Part shown: positions 25,745 through 34,841 of the stretch, piece by piece
Layout of the letters: each line of letters begins with the position of its first letter
Numbering within the stretch: the first letter of the stretch is position 1
Source: Bacillota bacterium
GTDB lineage: Bacteria; Bacillota; Clostridia; Christensenellales; Aristaeellaceae
Direction of reading: 5' to 3'
Length of the DNA stretch: 64,000 bases
Assembly: GCA_023459275.1 (NCBI GenBank)
Contig: JAEWVC010000008.1
Span: 62,001-126,000, forward strand
Made by a program: the position numbers and the translations under genes
Notes under the pieces: model-generated
What the model was told of the DNA's origin: nothing
The model's database searches: none
What the model saw: the letters and a program-made list of their open reading frames with translations, nothing else

Positions 25745-26944
25745 ATGGGCTTACACAAGCGGTACGACGGGTATAGGGCCTATCAGTACATAGACAAGAG
25801 CGAGTACAAACAGTTTGACCTGGTGGAGGAGGGCGGCTGGTGCGAGCCATATTTGGTGCCGCTGACGCAGGAAGAGGAAGCGCGGTGTTTGCGGCTGATG
25901 GGGGAATCGGTGATCGTTTCCCTCCACGAGCACCCCTGCCTTTTCCCCAAGGACATGACCCTGTCCATAGACTACAAGCATGAGGGCAGGCAGCCCATGG
26001 CCTACGAGCCATTATCCCGCTCGTGCCTTGACGCGGTGTTTGACAACATGATGGACGGCACCTGCGTGATCACCTCCAAGGCCGGGTGGAAATGGACGGA
26101 CATTATCCACGATATCGGCATGCGCCTGTGTGATTTGAAGCACCAAAAATTCGTGATCCGGGGCGAATCGGTGGAGGATATTATCACGGCCCACCGGGAA
26201 GGCAAGCTGGCCTGCGTGATGTGCCTGGAGGGGCCGGGGCCCATTGAGAACGAGCTGGACCGCATTGATGTGCTGTACGGCCTGGGAGTCAGGCAGATGG
26301 GGATCGCCTACAGCCAGGCGAGTTTGCTGGGCAGCGGCATCAAGGAGCGCCGGGACGGCGGGCTTACCGACCTTGGGCGTCAGGCGGTGAAGCGCATGAA
26401 CGATGTGGGCATGGCCATCGACTGCTCCCACGCAGGGGACCTGACCACCCTGGAAACCATTGCGGAGAGCAAAAAGCCGGTGCTCTTAACCCACGTGGGC
26501 GCCCGCGCCCTCTGGGACAGCAACCGGCTAAAGGGCGATGATGCCCTGAAAGCGTTGGCGGACAAGGGCGGCGTGATCGGCATCGAGGCCGCTCCCCATA
26601 CCACCATCACCTATGAAAACCGTACCCACAGCATTGATTCCATCATGGAACATTTTGAGTACGTGAAGGACCTGGTGGGCATGGATGCCGTGGCTTTCGG
26701 CCCCGATACCCTCTACGGCGACCATGTGGGCTTGCACCACGCCTTTGCCGGGCTTTTGTCCATCAAAAGCGTGCAGGCCAAGACGGAATTTCCCCACGTG
26801 CCCTATGTGAAGGGCATGGAAAACCCCACGGAGGCTTCTATCAACATTGTCCGCTGGCTGGTGAAGAAAAACTATTCCGACGCCGATATTCAAAAGGTGA
26901 TCGGCGGCAACGCTTTGCGGGCGCTGAAGGAAATATGGGCATAG
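25745..26944 (+). CDS. Membrane-dipeptidase family (M19) peptidase, copy 3
   Basis: A 399-residue paralogue of the enzymes at 14620 and 17880, starting MGLHKRYDGYRAYQY. Motifs: HEHP in place of HxD, Glu in VMCLEGP, His in DCSHAG and THVGAR. It ends with VIGGNALRALKEIW, matching the ends of the other two. The ribosome site is a weak GAAAGGGA 12 nt before ATG 25745; a TTG at 25718 is an alternative start. No signal peptide, so it acts on imported peptides. Confidence 0.89.
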   Translation: MGLHKRYDGYRAYQYIDKSEYKQFDLVEEGGWCEPYLVPLTQEEEARCLRLMGESVIVSLHEHPCLFPKDMTLSIDYKHEGRQPMAYEPLSRSCLDAVFDNMMDGTCVITSKAGWKWTDIIHDIGMRLCDLKHQKFVIRGESVEDIITAHREGKLACVMCLEGPGPIENELDRIDVLYGLGVRQMGIAYSQASLLGSGIKERRDGGLTDLGRQAVKRMNDVGMAIDCSHAGDLTTLETIAESKKPVLLTHVGARALWDSNRLKGDDALKALADKGGVIGIEAAPHTTITYENRTHSIDSIMEHFEYVKDLVGMDAVAFGPDTLYGDHVGLHHAFAGLLSIKSVQAKTEFPHVPYVKGMENPTEASINIVRWLVKKNYSDADIQKVIGGNALRALKEIWA

Positions 26945-27054
26945 CGGTCTTTTCATACAGAATCCCTTATTTCAACGGAAGGACGTGACCAACCATCGCA
27001 ACCTATTTTGACGATACCGAGCGGAAGATCCTTTCCGCCATCAGCGCGGACAAC

Positions 27055-28716
27055 ATGGATGAGGTTTTGCGCAAGTTTGACACCATCGACCGCCTCTCCG
27101 GCGGCCCCGGCGAGCTGGAGGCGATCCGCTATATCACGGACAAGCTTGCGTCTTATGGCATCGAATATGAGGAGCATGTGTTCCAGTCCTATTTAAGCAG
27201 CCCCGTTTCCGCAAGCCTTACCGTGCTGGGGGAAACGCCCCTTTCCTTTCCCGCCAAGACGAGGGCCTTTTCCGCCGCCTGCCCTGAAGGGATCGAGGGC
27301 GAGATGGTGTATGCCCCCGCCAAGGGCGGCGTGCAATTTGACACCGCGGTGATCCCCTGGACAAGGGAGCAGGTGGAGGGGAAGATTATCCTAAGCGAAG
27401 GCGGCGGGCCGGAGCACATGGACAAAGCGGTGGCCCTTGGGGCCGTGGGCCTCATCCACATCTGGCCCTCGGGGGAGGATGTGATCCATGAGATGACCGC
27501 TTCCCCCGTGTGGGGCGTGCCCACGCCGGAAACCGCCAAGCTGCTGCCCACCATCCCCGAAATTTCGGTAAAGAAAAGCGACGGCGAAAAGCTGATCGCC
27601 CTGGCCGCCAAAGGGAAAACACAAGTGCGCCTGACCGCCGACTTGGAGGCGGGGGTGAAGGAGCTGCACCTGCCCGTTGCCACCATCCGGGGCAAGACCG
27701 ATGACTACGTGCTGCTGGCCGGGCATATCGACGCCTGGTATGTGGGCGTTACCGACAATGCCGTGGGCAACGCGCTGTGTCTGGAGCTGGCCAGGGTGTT
27801 CAAGGAACACCAGGGGGAGCTGAACCGCTCCATCAAGGTCGCCTGGTGGCCGGGCCATTCCAATGGCCGGTACGCGGGCTCCGCCTGGTACTGCGACAAC
27901 GCCTTCGCGGATTTGCGCAAGGGCTGCGTGGCCTACATCAACGCCGATTCCCCAGGCAGCAAATTTGGCGTAATCCCGCTGGTAAGAAGCACCCTGATTG
28001 AAAAGGACGGGTATTTCCAACAGGCGGTGCGGGACGTGTCGGGCGCGGAGCCCCAGTGGGATTTTCCCATCCGGGCCGGGGACAATTCCATGTGGGGGGC
28101 CTTTATCCCCTTCCACCTGATGCTGCGGGACAAGCCCGACAAGGACCACAACCAGGCCCATGTGGGCGGCTCCGGCGGCGGCTGGTGGTGGCACTCGGAG
28201 GAGGATACCTACGACAAGGCGGATCTTGAGCTGTTGGTGAGGGATGCCCGCATCTTTGCGGCCTTTGCCTACCGCATTATGGCTCCCCAGGTACTTCCTG
28301 TGGATTTTCAGGCGCTGGCCGGCCATATGGAAGGGATTTTGAAGGGCTATGCCGAAAATGGAAGCCTATTCTTCAATATTGAGCAGCCTCTTGCGAGCGT
28401 TACGAAGTTCAAACGTCTGGCCAAAGCCCTTGCCGATAAAACGCCGGGGGACACGGCCAAACTTAACCGCCTGTACAAATATGCCGGCGGCCGGCTGATG
28501 GCGCTGATGTATACCACCGTCAGCCCTTATGAGCAGGACGTGGCCTACGACCTGAAGCCCTTCCACGGTTTTTACAGGGCCGCCGCGCTTTCTGAACATA
28601 CCGCTCCGGACCTTGCGCTGTTTCATGAAACAGCCTTCCGGCGGCAGTACAACCGCTTCCTCACCGAGATGGAGGAAGTGATGGAGGCTATGGAAGCCTA
28701 TCTGGAAAATGCGTGA
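27055..28716 (+). CDS. M28-family metallopeptidase-like protein
   Basis: A 553-residue protein with a central M28 (aminopeptidase/glutamate carboxypeptidase) fold and an inserted PA-like domain in the first 200 residues. Metal-site motifs: GHIDAW, TDNAVGN and WHSEEDTYDK near the C-terminus; the usual Glu-Glu pair is replaced in WWPGHSNGRYAGS. Coding-quality sequence (YFDDTERKILSAIS) extends upstream to an ATC codon at 26995, where an ATG would be expected behind GGAAGGA; a stop lies just before. The true start may therefore be 26995 with a rare codon. Confidence 0.82.
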   Translation: MDEVLRKFDTIDRLSGGPGELEAIRYITDKLASYGIEYEEHVFQSYLSSPVSASLTVLGETPLSFPAKTRAFSAACPEGIEGEMVYAPAKGGVQFDTAVIPWTREQVEGKIILSEGGGPEHMDKAVALGAVGLIHIWPSGEDVIHEMTASPVWGVPTPETAKLLPTIPEISVKKSDGEKLIALAAKGKTQVRLTADLEAGVKELHLPVATIRGKTDDYVLLAGHIDAWYVGVTDNAVGNALCLELARVFKEHQGELNRSIKVAWWPGHSNGRYAGSAWYCDNAFADLRKGCVAYINADSPGSKFGVIPLVRSTLIEKDGYFQQAVRDVSGAEPQWDFPIRAGDNSMWGAFIPFHLMLRDKPDKDHNQAHVGGSGGGWWWHSEEDTYDKADLELLVRDARIFAAFAYRIMAPQVLPVDFQALAGHMEGILKGYAENGSLFFNIEQPLASVTKFKRLAKALADKTPGDTAKLNRLYKYAGGRLMALMYTTVSPYEQDVAYDLKPFHGFYRAAALSEHTAPDLALFHETAFRRQYNRFLTEMEEVMEAMEAYLENA

Positions 28717-28752
28717 CGAAGGCGCGATTTTAGAAGCAAAGAGGAGTTAGCA

Positions 28753-29946
28753 ATGAGCGACGCGGCTTACCGGCGGATAGAGGAGCGTATTGACGCTGTT
28801 TTCCCGCAGCTGCGGGAACTGAGCCTGGCCATACACAGCCACCCGGAAGTCTGCTTTACGGAGCATTTTGCCTGCGATACGCTGTCCGCTTTTTTGAAGG
28901 AGCAGGGCTTTGCGGTATCCGGCAACCTGGGCGGCCTGGACACCGCCTTCCTGGCGGAGAAAAAGGGCGCCGAGGAAGGGACGGCGGTGGCCCTCACCGC
29001 CGAGTATGACGCGCTTCCCATCGGCCATGCCTGCGGCCACAACCTGATCGCCGCGGCTTCCGTGGGCGCGGCCATCGGCCTTTTGGCGGTGATGGGTGAG
29101 CTTCCAGGCACCCTGAAGGTGATCGGCACCCCGGCAGAGGAGGGCGGCGGCAAGGTGATCCTCTGCGGCAAGGGCGTTTTTCAGGACGTGGACTTCGCCA
29201 TGCAGATACACCCCCACAAGATGAACATGATCCAGTGCGGCAGCCTGGCGGTTAAGACCATGGAGGTGGCCTTCCACGGCCGCATGGCCCATTCCTCCCG
29301 GCCCGAAGAAGGGATCAACGCCTTGAGTGCCCTTTTGCACACTTTTTCGGCCATCGACGCCCAGCGGGCGCTGCTGCCCAACAAGACCAACATCAGCGGC
29401 ATTATTTTGGAGGGTGGGAAGGCCAACAATGTGATCCCCGACTTTGCCTCCGCCAGCTTCTGCGTGCGGGCCTCTACGGTGAAGGACATGCAGGCGGCTA
29501 AGGAAGCTGTGAAGCGGGCGGTGGCGTCCTCCGACTGCCTGTTTGGAACGACAAGCGAAATCACCAGCGGCATCCTGTACGCCGAACGGTACCCCAACCG
29601 GCCCATGGACGAAGCTTACAAACGGCATATGGAGTTGTTCGGGGAAACGGTGCTCTATCCCCCCGCCAACATGAAGCTGGCATCCTCCGATGTGGGCAAC
29701 GTGAGCCTGGAAATCCCCATGATACAGCCGTATCTGTATATCGGCGGCGCCGATGTGCACACCAAGGATTTTGAAAAGGCCGCCGCCTCCCCCTTTGCCC
29801 AGGAGCAGATGAGGAAAGCCGCCAAGGCGCTGGCCAGGACGGCGTATGATTTGTTTGTCTCCAGCGAACTGCGGCAGGCGGCCCTTGAGGATTTTAAAGC
29901 AAACGTGCCTAAGTACACCCGGGCCGAACTGGGGTACGACGCATGA
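28753..29946 (+). CDS. M20-family amidohydrolase (AbgB/aminoacylase type)
   Basis: A 397-residue M20D peptidase. Metal and catalytic segments are LTAEYDALPIGHACGHN, GTPAEEGGGK and MQIHPHK; the dimerisation (lid) domain occupies about residues 175-290. The pattern resembles the p-aminobenzoyl-glutamate hydrolase subunit AbgB and N-acyl amino acid amidohydrolases. GAGGAGTTAGC precedes ATG 28753. It probably deacylates or cleaves an N-blocked amino acid produced by the upstream enzymes. Confidence 0.88.
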   Translation: MSDAAYRRIEERIDAVFPQLRELSLAIHSHPEVCFTEHFACDTLSAFLKEQGFAVSGNLGGLDTAFLAEKKGAEEGTAVALTAEYDALPIGHACGHNLIAAASVGAAIGLLAVMGELPGTLKVIGTPAEEGGGKVILCGKGVFQDVDFAMQIHPHKMNMIQCGSLAVKTMEVAFHGRMAHSSRPEEGINALSALLHTFSAIDAQRALLPNKTNISGIILEGGKANNVIPDFASASFCVRASTVKDMQAAKEAVKRAVASSDCLFGTTSEITSGILYAERYPNRPMDEAYKRHMELFGETVLYPPANMKLASSDVGNVSLEIPMIQPYLYIGGADVHTKDFEKAAASPFAQEQMRKAAKALARTAYDLFVSSELRQAALEDFKANVPKYTRAELGYDA

Positions 29947-29980
29947 GCACCGCGGTAAGCGCCCCGGAAAGGAAACCTCC

Positions 29981-31027
29981 ATGAAGCTGAACATCAACAA
30001 AACCGACAGGACACCCATCCACCGCCAGATCATTGAACAGATCGGGTTCATGATCGAAAGCGGCGTGCTTCGCGGCGGGGACAAACTTCCCACGGAGCGG
30101 GCGCTCAGCGAGCGGTACGGGGTATCCCGGGGGACGGTGAACACCGCGTATTTGGAGCTTTCAAGGATGGGCAAGATCCTGACCATTCAGGGCAGCGGCA
30201 CCTATGTGACCAAGGTCCATACCGATGTGGAGCAGGGGTACATCCGCAGCCAGATCGACGCGCTTTTGCAGGAGGCTTCCTCCATCGGCATTGCCGACGG
30301 CAAGGTGCTGGAGCTGATGGATCAGGAGATACGCCGCCGCCGCCGGGGCATCACCCAGGTGCACGCCGCATGGATCGGCTGCTGCGTGGAAGTGCTGCGC
30401 ATGACCGAGCCCACGCTGGCCGGCGTGCCCCTGGTGCAGATTACCAGCTTCCACATTGATGAAATTTTGAAAAATCCCAAGCTTCTGGACGATGATTTTG
30501 ACCTGATCGTGACCACGGAATATCCCTACGACGCCCTTTTGCATGCCGTGCCCATGCAGGCCGACAAGATCGTCCGGGTCACGCTGAGCCTGGATGAGGA
30601 ATCCACCTTTGCGCTGTCCCTGATTGCCCAAGGCCAGCGGGCGGTGATGTACGGCGTGGAGCAGCTGTTTGTGGATACGGTGCGCCAGAAGCTGGATTTA
30701 TCCACAAATTTGAAGGAATGCAAGTATTACGCCAGGAACGCGCCGGGGGTTGAAAAGGCGCTGGAGCAAGCCGAGGTGCTGATCTTGCCCGACAGGAGCC
30801 TGCTGTACGACCAGGAGGAGCTTTTGCAGGCCGCCAGGGACTTTGCCCTAAAGGGCAGGCCGGTTCTGCACATCTCCTACCATGTGGACAGGGGCAGCGT
30901 GATCCACTTTGAATGGCTGGTGAAGCAGTGCTGGATCGGCAAATGCCGCACGGGCATTACGACACTGGCGGAAACGCCGGAGTACCACAAAGGCAAAAAC
31001 CAGAAAAAGCAAGGAAGCATGTTTTAA
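29981..31027 (+). CDS. GntR-family transcriptional regulator with a large effector domain
   Basis: A 348-residue regulator. Residues 8-75 form a GntR winged helix (IHRQIIEQIGFMIESGVLRGG, LPTERALSERYGVSRGTVN). The remaining 270 residues are not the FadR, HutC or MocR domain; segments such as DFDLIVTTEYPYDALLHAVP and EVLILPDRSLLYDQEEL look like a two-lobed binding-protein fold. GGAAAGG lies 8 nt before ATG 29981. It follows the catabolic genes directly and is probably their regulator. Confidence 0.85.
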   Translation: MKLNINKTDRTPIHRQIIEQIGFMIESGVLRGGDKLPTERALSERYGVSRGTVNTAYLELSRMGKILTIQGSGTYVTKVHTDVEQGYIRSQIDALLQEASSIGIADGKVLELMDQEIRRRRRGITQVHAAWIGCCVEVLRMTEPTLAGVPLVQITSFHIDEILKNPKLLDDDFDLIVTTEYPYDALLHAVPMQADKIVRVTLSLDEESTFALSLIAQGQRAVMYGVEQLFVDTVRQKLDLSTNLKECKYYARNAPGVEKALEQAEVLILPDRSLLYDQEELLQAARDFALKGRPVLHISYHVDRGSVIHFEWLVKQCWIGKCRTGITTLAETPEYHKGKNQKKQGSMF

Positions 31028-31080
31028 CGTCCTTGAGAGGGGCTATGCAGGAACGCCCCGGCGCAAAGGCAGCTTTATGC

Positions 31081-31114
31081 AAGCCCCCCGGAATTGGCCA
31101 ATTCCGGGGGGCTT
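31081..31114. terminator. Perfect 34-bp palindrome, probable terminator
   Basis: Each half is 17 bases (AAGCCCCCCGGAATTGG and its exact complement), with a short T-run (CTTTC) after the 3' arm. It lies 54 nt after the regulator and closes the peptide-catabolism region. Confidence 0.65.
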
Positions 31115-31295
31115 TCGCAAGAAGGCGGACATGGAAGCAAAACGGAGGGCATGCCGCAGACAACAGTGGCGGCCAGAAAGTGCGCAATGCCCCTGAAAAG
31201 AAGAAACAGGAAAGAAAATTGAACATATTCGTAAAATTTGTGCATGCATCCGATGTGCGTAATTGATAGAATGGGATCATCAGGTGAACGGGGGA

Positions 31296-33056
31296 ATGCA
31301 TGTGAAGCAATGGGCCCAGGCGCCGCAGGACGGATGTGAAGGGAAATTGCGCATCGTCAGCGAGGTTACGGAACATACAAAGAACCGGCATTTGCAGATC
31401 GCGAATATCCTTGCGCATTCAAACGGTCAAATCCTGATAAGCTGCCGCTGGGATCACCGGGCCGTCTCCGAGGAACCGGGGAGGCGTATAGTGTGGCGCA
31501 ATGGCGAGCAGCTTGGGCAATCCGCCGAAGGGGACTGCACAAACGAGCAGGCGCTCTTTTTCAGCACGGACGGAGGGGCCACCTTCCAGATTGCAAACGA
31601 TGGGCAGTCCATTGTGACGCTTGCGATGGGCACAAGCTTTGCCATGCCCTCGGCGGTGACACACAGCCTGCTTTTTGAGGATGCCATGGGGCAGACATGG
31701 CTGTACTATACCATCGACCAGCCCATGACCTGCGGCAAGGCGTATCCATGGCGCGCTACCGGCGGCGGAGAAATACGCAGAATCAGGCTGCGCTTTGACG
31801 GGAGGACATGGCGGGCGGCAGGGGAGAGCGGTGTGGTATGGGGCTGCATGCAGCCGCTGCCGGATGGCGCGGGAGGAACTGCACAAACGGTCCGTGTATC
31901 CTGCCTGAACGCGATCCTTTCCCTGGGCGGGGGCAGGCTGCTGATGCCTGTTTCCGGCCGTGATACCGTCGCGGAGCCCGACGGGTGCTATTGGCGGGAA
32001 AACCGTGCATGGATGCTGATTTCCGCTGACAGCGGAGCAACCTGGGACAGGGCCGCTTTCGTGGGGGGAAGCAGCCATATTTGCTTGTGCGAGGGCACAG
32101 TGGTACAAACGGGAAAAGGCCATCTGTTCAGCCTGATGCGGGCGGGGTATGGGACCGGTGAAAGCCTTTATGCCGCCTGGTCCCGCGACGGCGGGGATAC
32201 CTGGGAAACCCCCGTTCCCACCGGGCTCCCCAATGCCAAAACAGGGACGCGGCCCTTTCTTTTGCGGCTGCGTTCCGGGAACTATCTGCTTTTGCAGACG
32301 GATGAGCATGAAACAAGCCACCGTGTCAACCTGACGGCCTTTGTCACAGATGAGGAAGGGCTTTATAAAGGCCTGTGGAAATGGAAGCGTGTGCTGTCCA
32401 CAGACTGCAAAAGCCTGTGGAAGGGCAGTGCCTATGGTGCCGCCGCCCAGGACGCACAGGGGGGCATCCATGTGGCGTTTGCAGGTTTTACCAGCCGGTA
32501 CAACAGGCTTTACAGCCTTCGTGTCACAGAACAGTGGCTGACGGACTGCCTGTATGAACCGTCCGGCGGCATGCTGGAGGAGGAAGACGGGCGGCCTTGC
32601 TGGATTTTGGCGGATGCCGCGCCCATCCTGCGCTTTACAAATACCAGGGGCCGCGCCCAGGCAGGCAGCTTTGGGGCTTTGCGGGGGAAACGCTTTGCGG
32701 ACATGCGCGTGAGCATCCGCGCGTGTCCGGAGGCGGGGCGTTTTTCCATCCTTTCCCTGCGTTCTTTTTGCGGTTCCCGGGAGGAAATCGCCATCCTTTT
32801 GGCAAAAGAGGATGTACTGCTGGAGGATGCGTCGGGAACGGCTGTACTTGGCGCCCCGGGAGAAAACAGAAGACTTTATGTGGAGATATTGGGCGCGAAC
32901 CGCTACGTTGTCCATTGGGATGGAACGTGCCTTTTTGCCTACGGGAAAGCCTACGGCGATCCGGATACATTGGTCACCGGCGGGGATTATGCGCATGGGG
33001 AAGCGTGCCTGATGGACGTTACAAATATCGCATACGGAAGCAGTGCCGGCGAGTAA
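31296..33056 (+). CDS. Sialidase-like BNR-repeat protein (intracellular)
   Basis: A 586-residue beta-propeller protein with three Asp-box repeats: STDGGATF (about residues 90-97), SADSGATW and SRDGGDTW. This is the sialidase/BNR fold (GH33-like or a relative). There is no signal peptide, so it would work on imported material. The start is uncertain: ATG 31296 is taken, while GTG 31284 and GTG 31302 (GGGGGA 6 nt before) are possible. It is the first gene of a unit continuing into a sensor kinase 12 nt downstream. Some BNR proteins are not sialidases, so the activity is tentative. Confidence 0.75.
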   Translation: MHVKQWAQAPQDGCEGKLRIVSEVTEHTKNRHLQIANILAHSNGQILISCRWDHRAVSEEPGRRIVWRNGEQLGQSAEGDCTNEQALFFSTDGGATFQIANDGQSIVTLAMGTSFAMPSAVTHSLLFEDAMGQTWLYYTIDQPMTCGKAYPWRATGGGEIRRIRLRFDGRTWRAAGESGVVWGCMQPLPDGAGGTAQTVRVSCLNAILSLGGGRLLMPVSGRDTVAEPDGCYWRENRAWMLISADSGATWDRAAFVGGSSHICLCEGTVVQTGKGHLFSLMRAGYGTGESLYAAWSRDGGDTWETPVPTGLPNAKTGTRPFLLRLRSGNYLLLQTDEHETSHRVNLTAFVTDEEGLYKGLWKWKRVLSTDCKSLWKGSAYGAAAQDAQGGIHVAFAGFTSRYNRLYSLRVTEQWLTDCLYEPSGGMLEEEDGRPCWILADAAPILRFTNTRGRAQAGSFGALRGKRFADMRVSIRACPEAGRFSILSLRSFCGSREEIAILLAKEDVLLEDASGTAVLGAPGENRRLYVEILGANRYVVHWDGTCLFAYGKAYGDPDTLVTGGDYAHGEACLMDVTNIAYGSSAGE

Positions 33057-33068
33057 GGGGGGCGGAGG

Positions 33069-34841
33069 ATGCGCAAGCTAAAAAAAATACGCTTTTTTAC
33101 CGCCTTTGCAGGGGTGATGGCTGTCATGCTTGCCACTTTTGCGCTGTTGCTGACGTATACCGGAACGAAAATGGAAAGGGTGATCGAGGAAAACCTCACC
33201 CAGCAAACGAACCGCTACGCCAGCCAGCAGGCGGATGTTTTTTATAACATTTACAAGGTGTCCCGCAGCATGCTGGCCACCTGCATCTATGACCAGGAAA
33301 TCAGCGCCATTCTGCAATCCCCGCAGGGAAACAATGTAAGGGCGATACGCGCCATGCAGGAAAAACTTCGCTATTTTGACAGCTATCATCTTTCGGGCCT
33401 GCCCTACCGCATCACGGTATATGACCTGAAGGGCAATACCTACTCCACCTGGACCAGAAACGGGGATATGTGGGAGGATATCTTTGCGCTTCCGCAGACC
33501 CAAAGCGCATTGGAACAAAATACGAGCTTTTTTACCCTGCGGCACAAGATGTGGTATGACAACGATGAATATTCCGATCACCGGGTGCAGGTGTTTTCCT
33601 TTGCCAATCTGATCCAGGACCAGTATTCCGCAAAGCCTATCGGGCTTTTGCTGCTTTCCATAGATGAAGCCGCGCTGCTGAACAGCCTGGAAAGCGAGCA
33701 GCATCAAATAGCGCTGCTGAGCGGCAGGACGGGGGCCTATTTCTATGGAAGCGTGCCGGAGGCGCTTTGCGCCTGTGTGCTTGCGCACCCCGGTGAATAC
33801 CCGGAAGGCAAACTGTCCAGGCTCGACTGGAAAGGAAAACGGTACCTGGTTACCCATGCGGATATGGGCTCCTTGGGTGTGCATATGGTTCAACTGCTGC
33901 CCTATGAGACGGCCTATGCCGATTTCATTTCCCTGCGCAGGACGAACACCGCGTTTTTGATCTCCTCGGTGCTGATGATGGCCTTTATTTCAACGCTGCT
34001 GCTGTTTGGTTTGACGCGGCCGCTCAAGCGCCTGTTTGAGCAGGTGCGGATCATTGACCTGACGGGCGGAGCTGTTTCCCACGTTGTTGTGGGGGGATAC
34101 AGGGAATGCGAGGAGATGGCCCACGCCGTCAACGAAATGTGCGACAGGACAGCGGAAATGGTGGAGCTGATCAAAAAGGAGCAGCAGGCAAAATCGGAAT
34201 TGCGCTACCGCTATCTGGTCAGCCAGCTCAACCCGCATTTTTTGCTGAATTCGCTGAACAACATCAAATGGATCGCCTATATGAGCAAGGCGCATAAAGT
34301 GGCCGAAATGATCTCCGCGCTTGGCTTTCTTTTGGAGACGAGCCTGGGAAAGAAAAGCTCCAGCGTGACGATCCGCTATGAGCTGGACTATGTCAGGCGC
34401 TATATGTTTTTGCAGGAACTGCATTTTGGCGACAGCCTGACGTATGAATGCCATGTTGAGGAGGAACTGCTGGATCTGCCCTTTGAAAAATTCACCCTTC
34501 AGCTCCTGATCGACAACGCCATCAAGCACGGTTACGAAAAGGGGAAGAAGCTTCACATCATCATTCATTTTGCCCGGCAGGACAATAAACTGACGCTGAC
34601 TGTAACCGATAATGGGAAGGGGATGGCTCCGGAGCGTTTACAGGCGGTTCAGGCCTGGCTTTCGTCACCGCAGGAAAAGGAGGAGAAAGGCCACCTGGGG
34701 TTGACGAATATCAGCAGGCGGCTGTATTACCTGTACGGCGGGGAGGCATATCTGCGGATAGACAGCACGTTGGGGCTCGGGACCGTGGTAACGGAAGTCT
34801 TCCCTTATGACAGAATGCACGGAGAGATAAGCGATGTATAG
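33069..34841 (+). CDS. YesM-type sensor histidine kinase
   Basis: A 590-residue membrane kinase: transmembrane helix at about 8-30, an extracellular sensor domain to about 290, a second helix at 294-316, a HAMP-like linker, then the His_kinase domain with phospho-acceptor His390 in SQLNPHFLLN and an HATPase domain with DNGKGM and GLTNISRRL. It overlaps the response-regulator gene by 8 nt. Pairs of this type usually sense carbohydrates outside the cell and switch on the neighbouring CUT1 transporter. Confidence 0.93.
   Translation: MRKLKKIRFFTAFAGVMAVMLATFALLLTYTGTKMERVIEENLTQQTNRYASQQADVFYNIYKVSRSMLATCIYDQEISAILQSPQGNNVRAIRAMQEKLRYFDSYHLSGLPYRITVYDLKGNTYSTWTRNGDMWEDIFALPQTQSALEQNTSFFTLRHKMWYDNDEYSDHRVQVFSFANLIQDQYSAKPIGLLLLSIDEAALLNSLESEQHQIALLSGRTGAYFYGSVPEALCACVLAHPGEYPEGKLSRLDWKGKRYLVTHADMGSLGVHMVQLLPYETAYADFISLRRTNTAFLISSVLMMAFISTLLLFGLTRPLKRLFEQVRIIDLTGGAVSHVVVGGYRECEEMAHAVNEMCDRTAEMVELIKKEQQAKSELRYRYLVSQLNPHFLLNSLNNIKWIAYMSKAHKVAEMISALGFLLETSLGKKSSSVTIRYELDYVRRYMFLQELHFGDSLTYECHVEEELLDLPFEKFTLQLLIDNAIKHGYEKGKKLHIIIHFARQDNKLTLTVTDNGKGMAPERLQAVQAWLSSPQEKEEKGHLGLTNISRRLYYLYGGEAYLRIDSTLGLGTVVTEVFPYDRMHGEISDV

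Noticed and set aside
30913..31266. Small frame across the end of the GntR gene
   Set aside because: It overlaps the GntR coding region and runs through the 34-base palindrome, so it is not a plausible gene.
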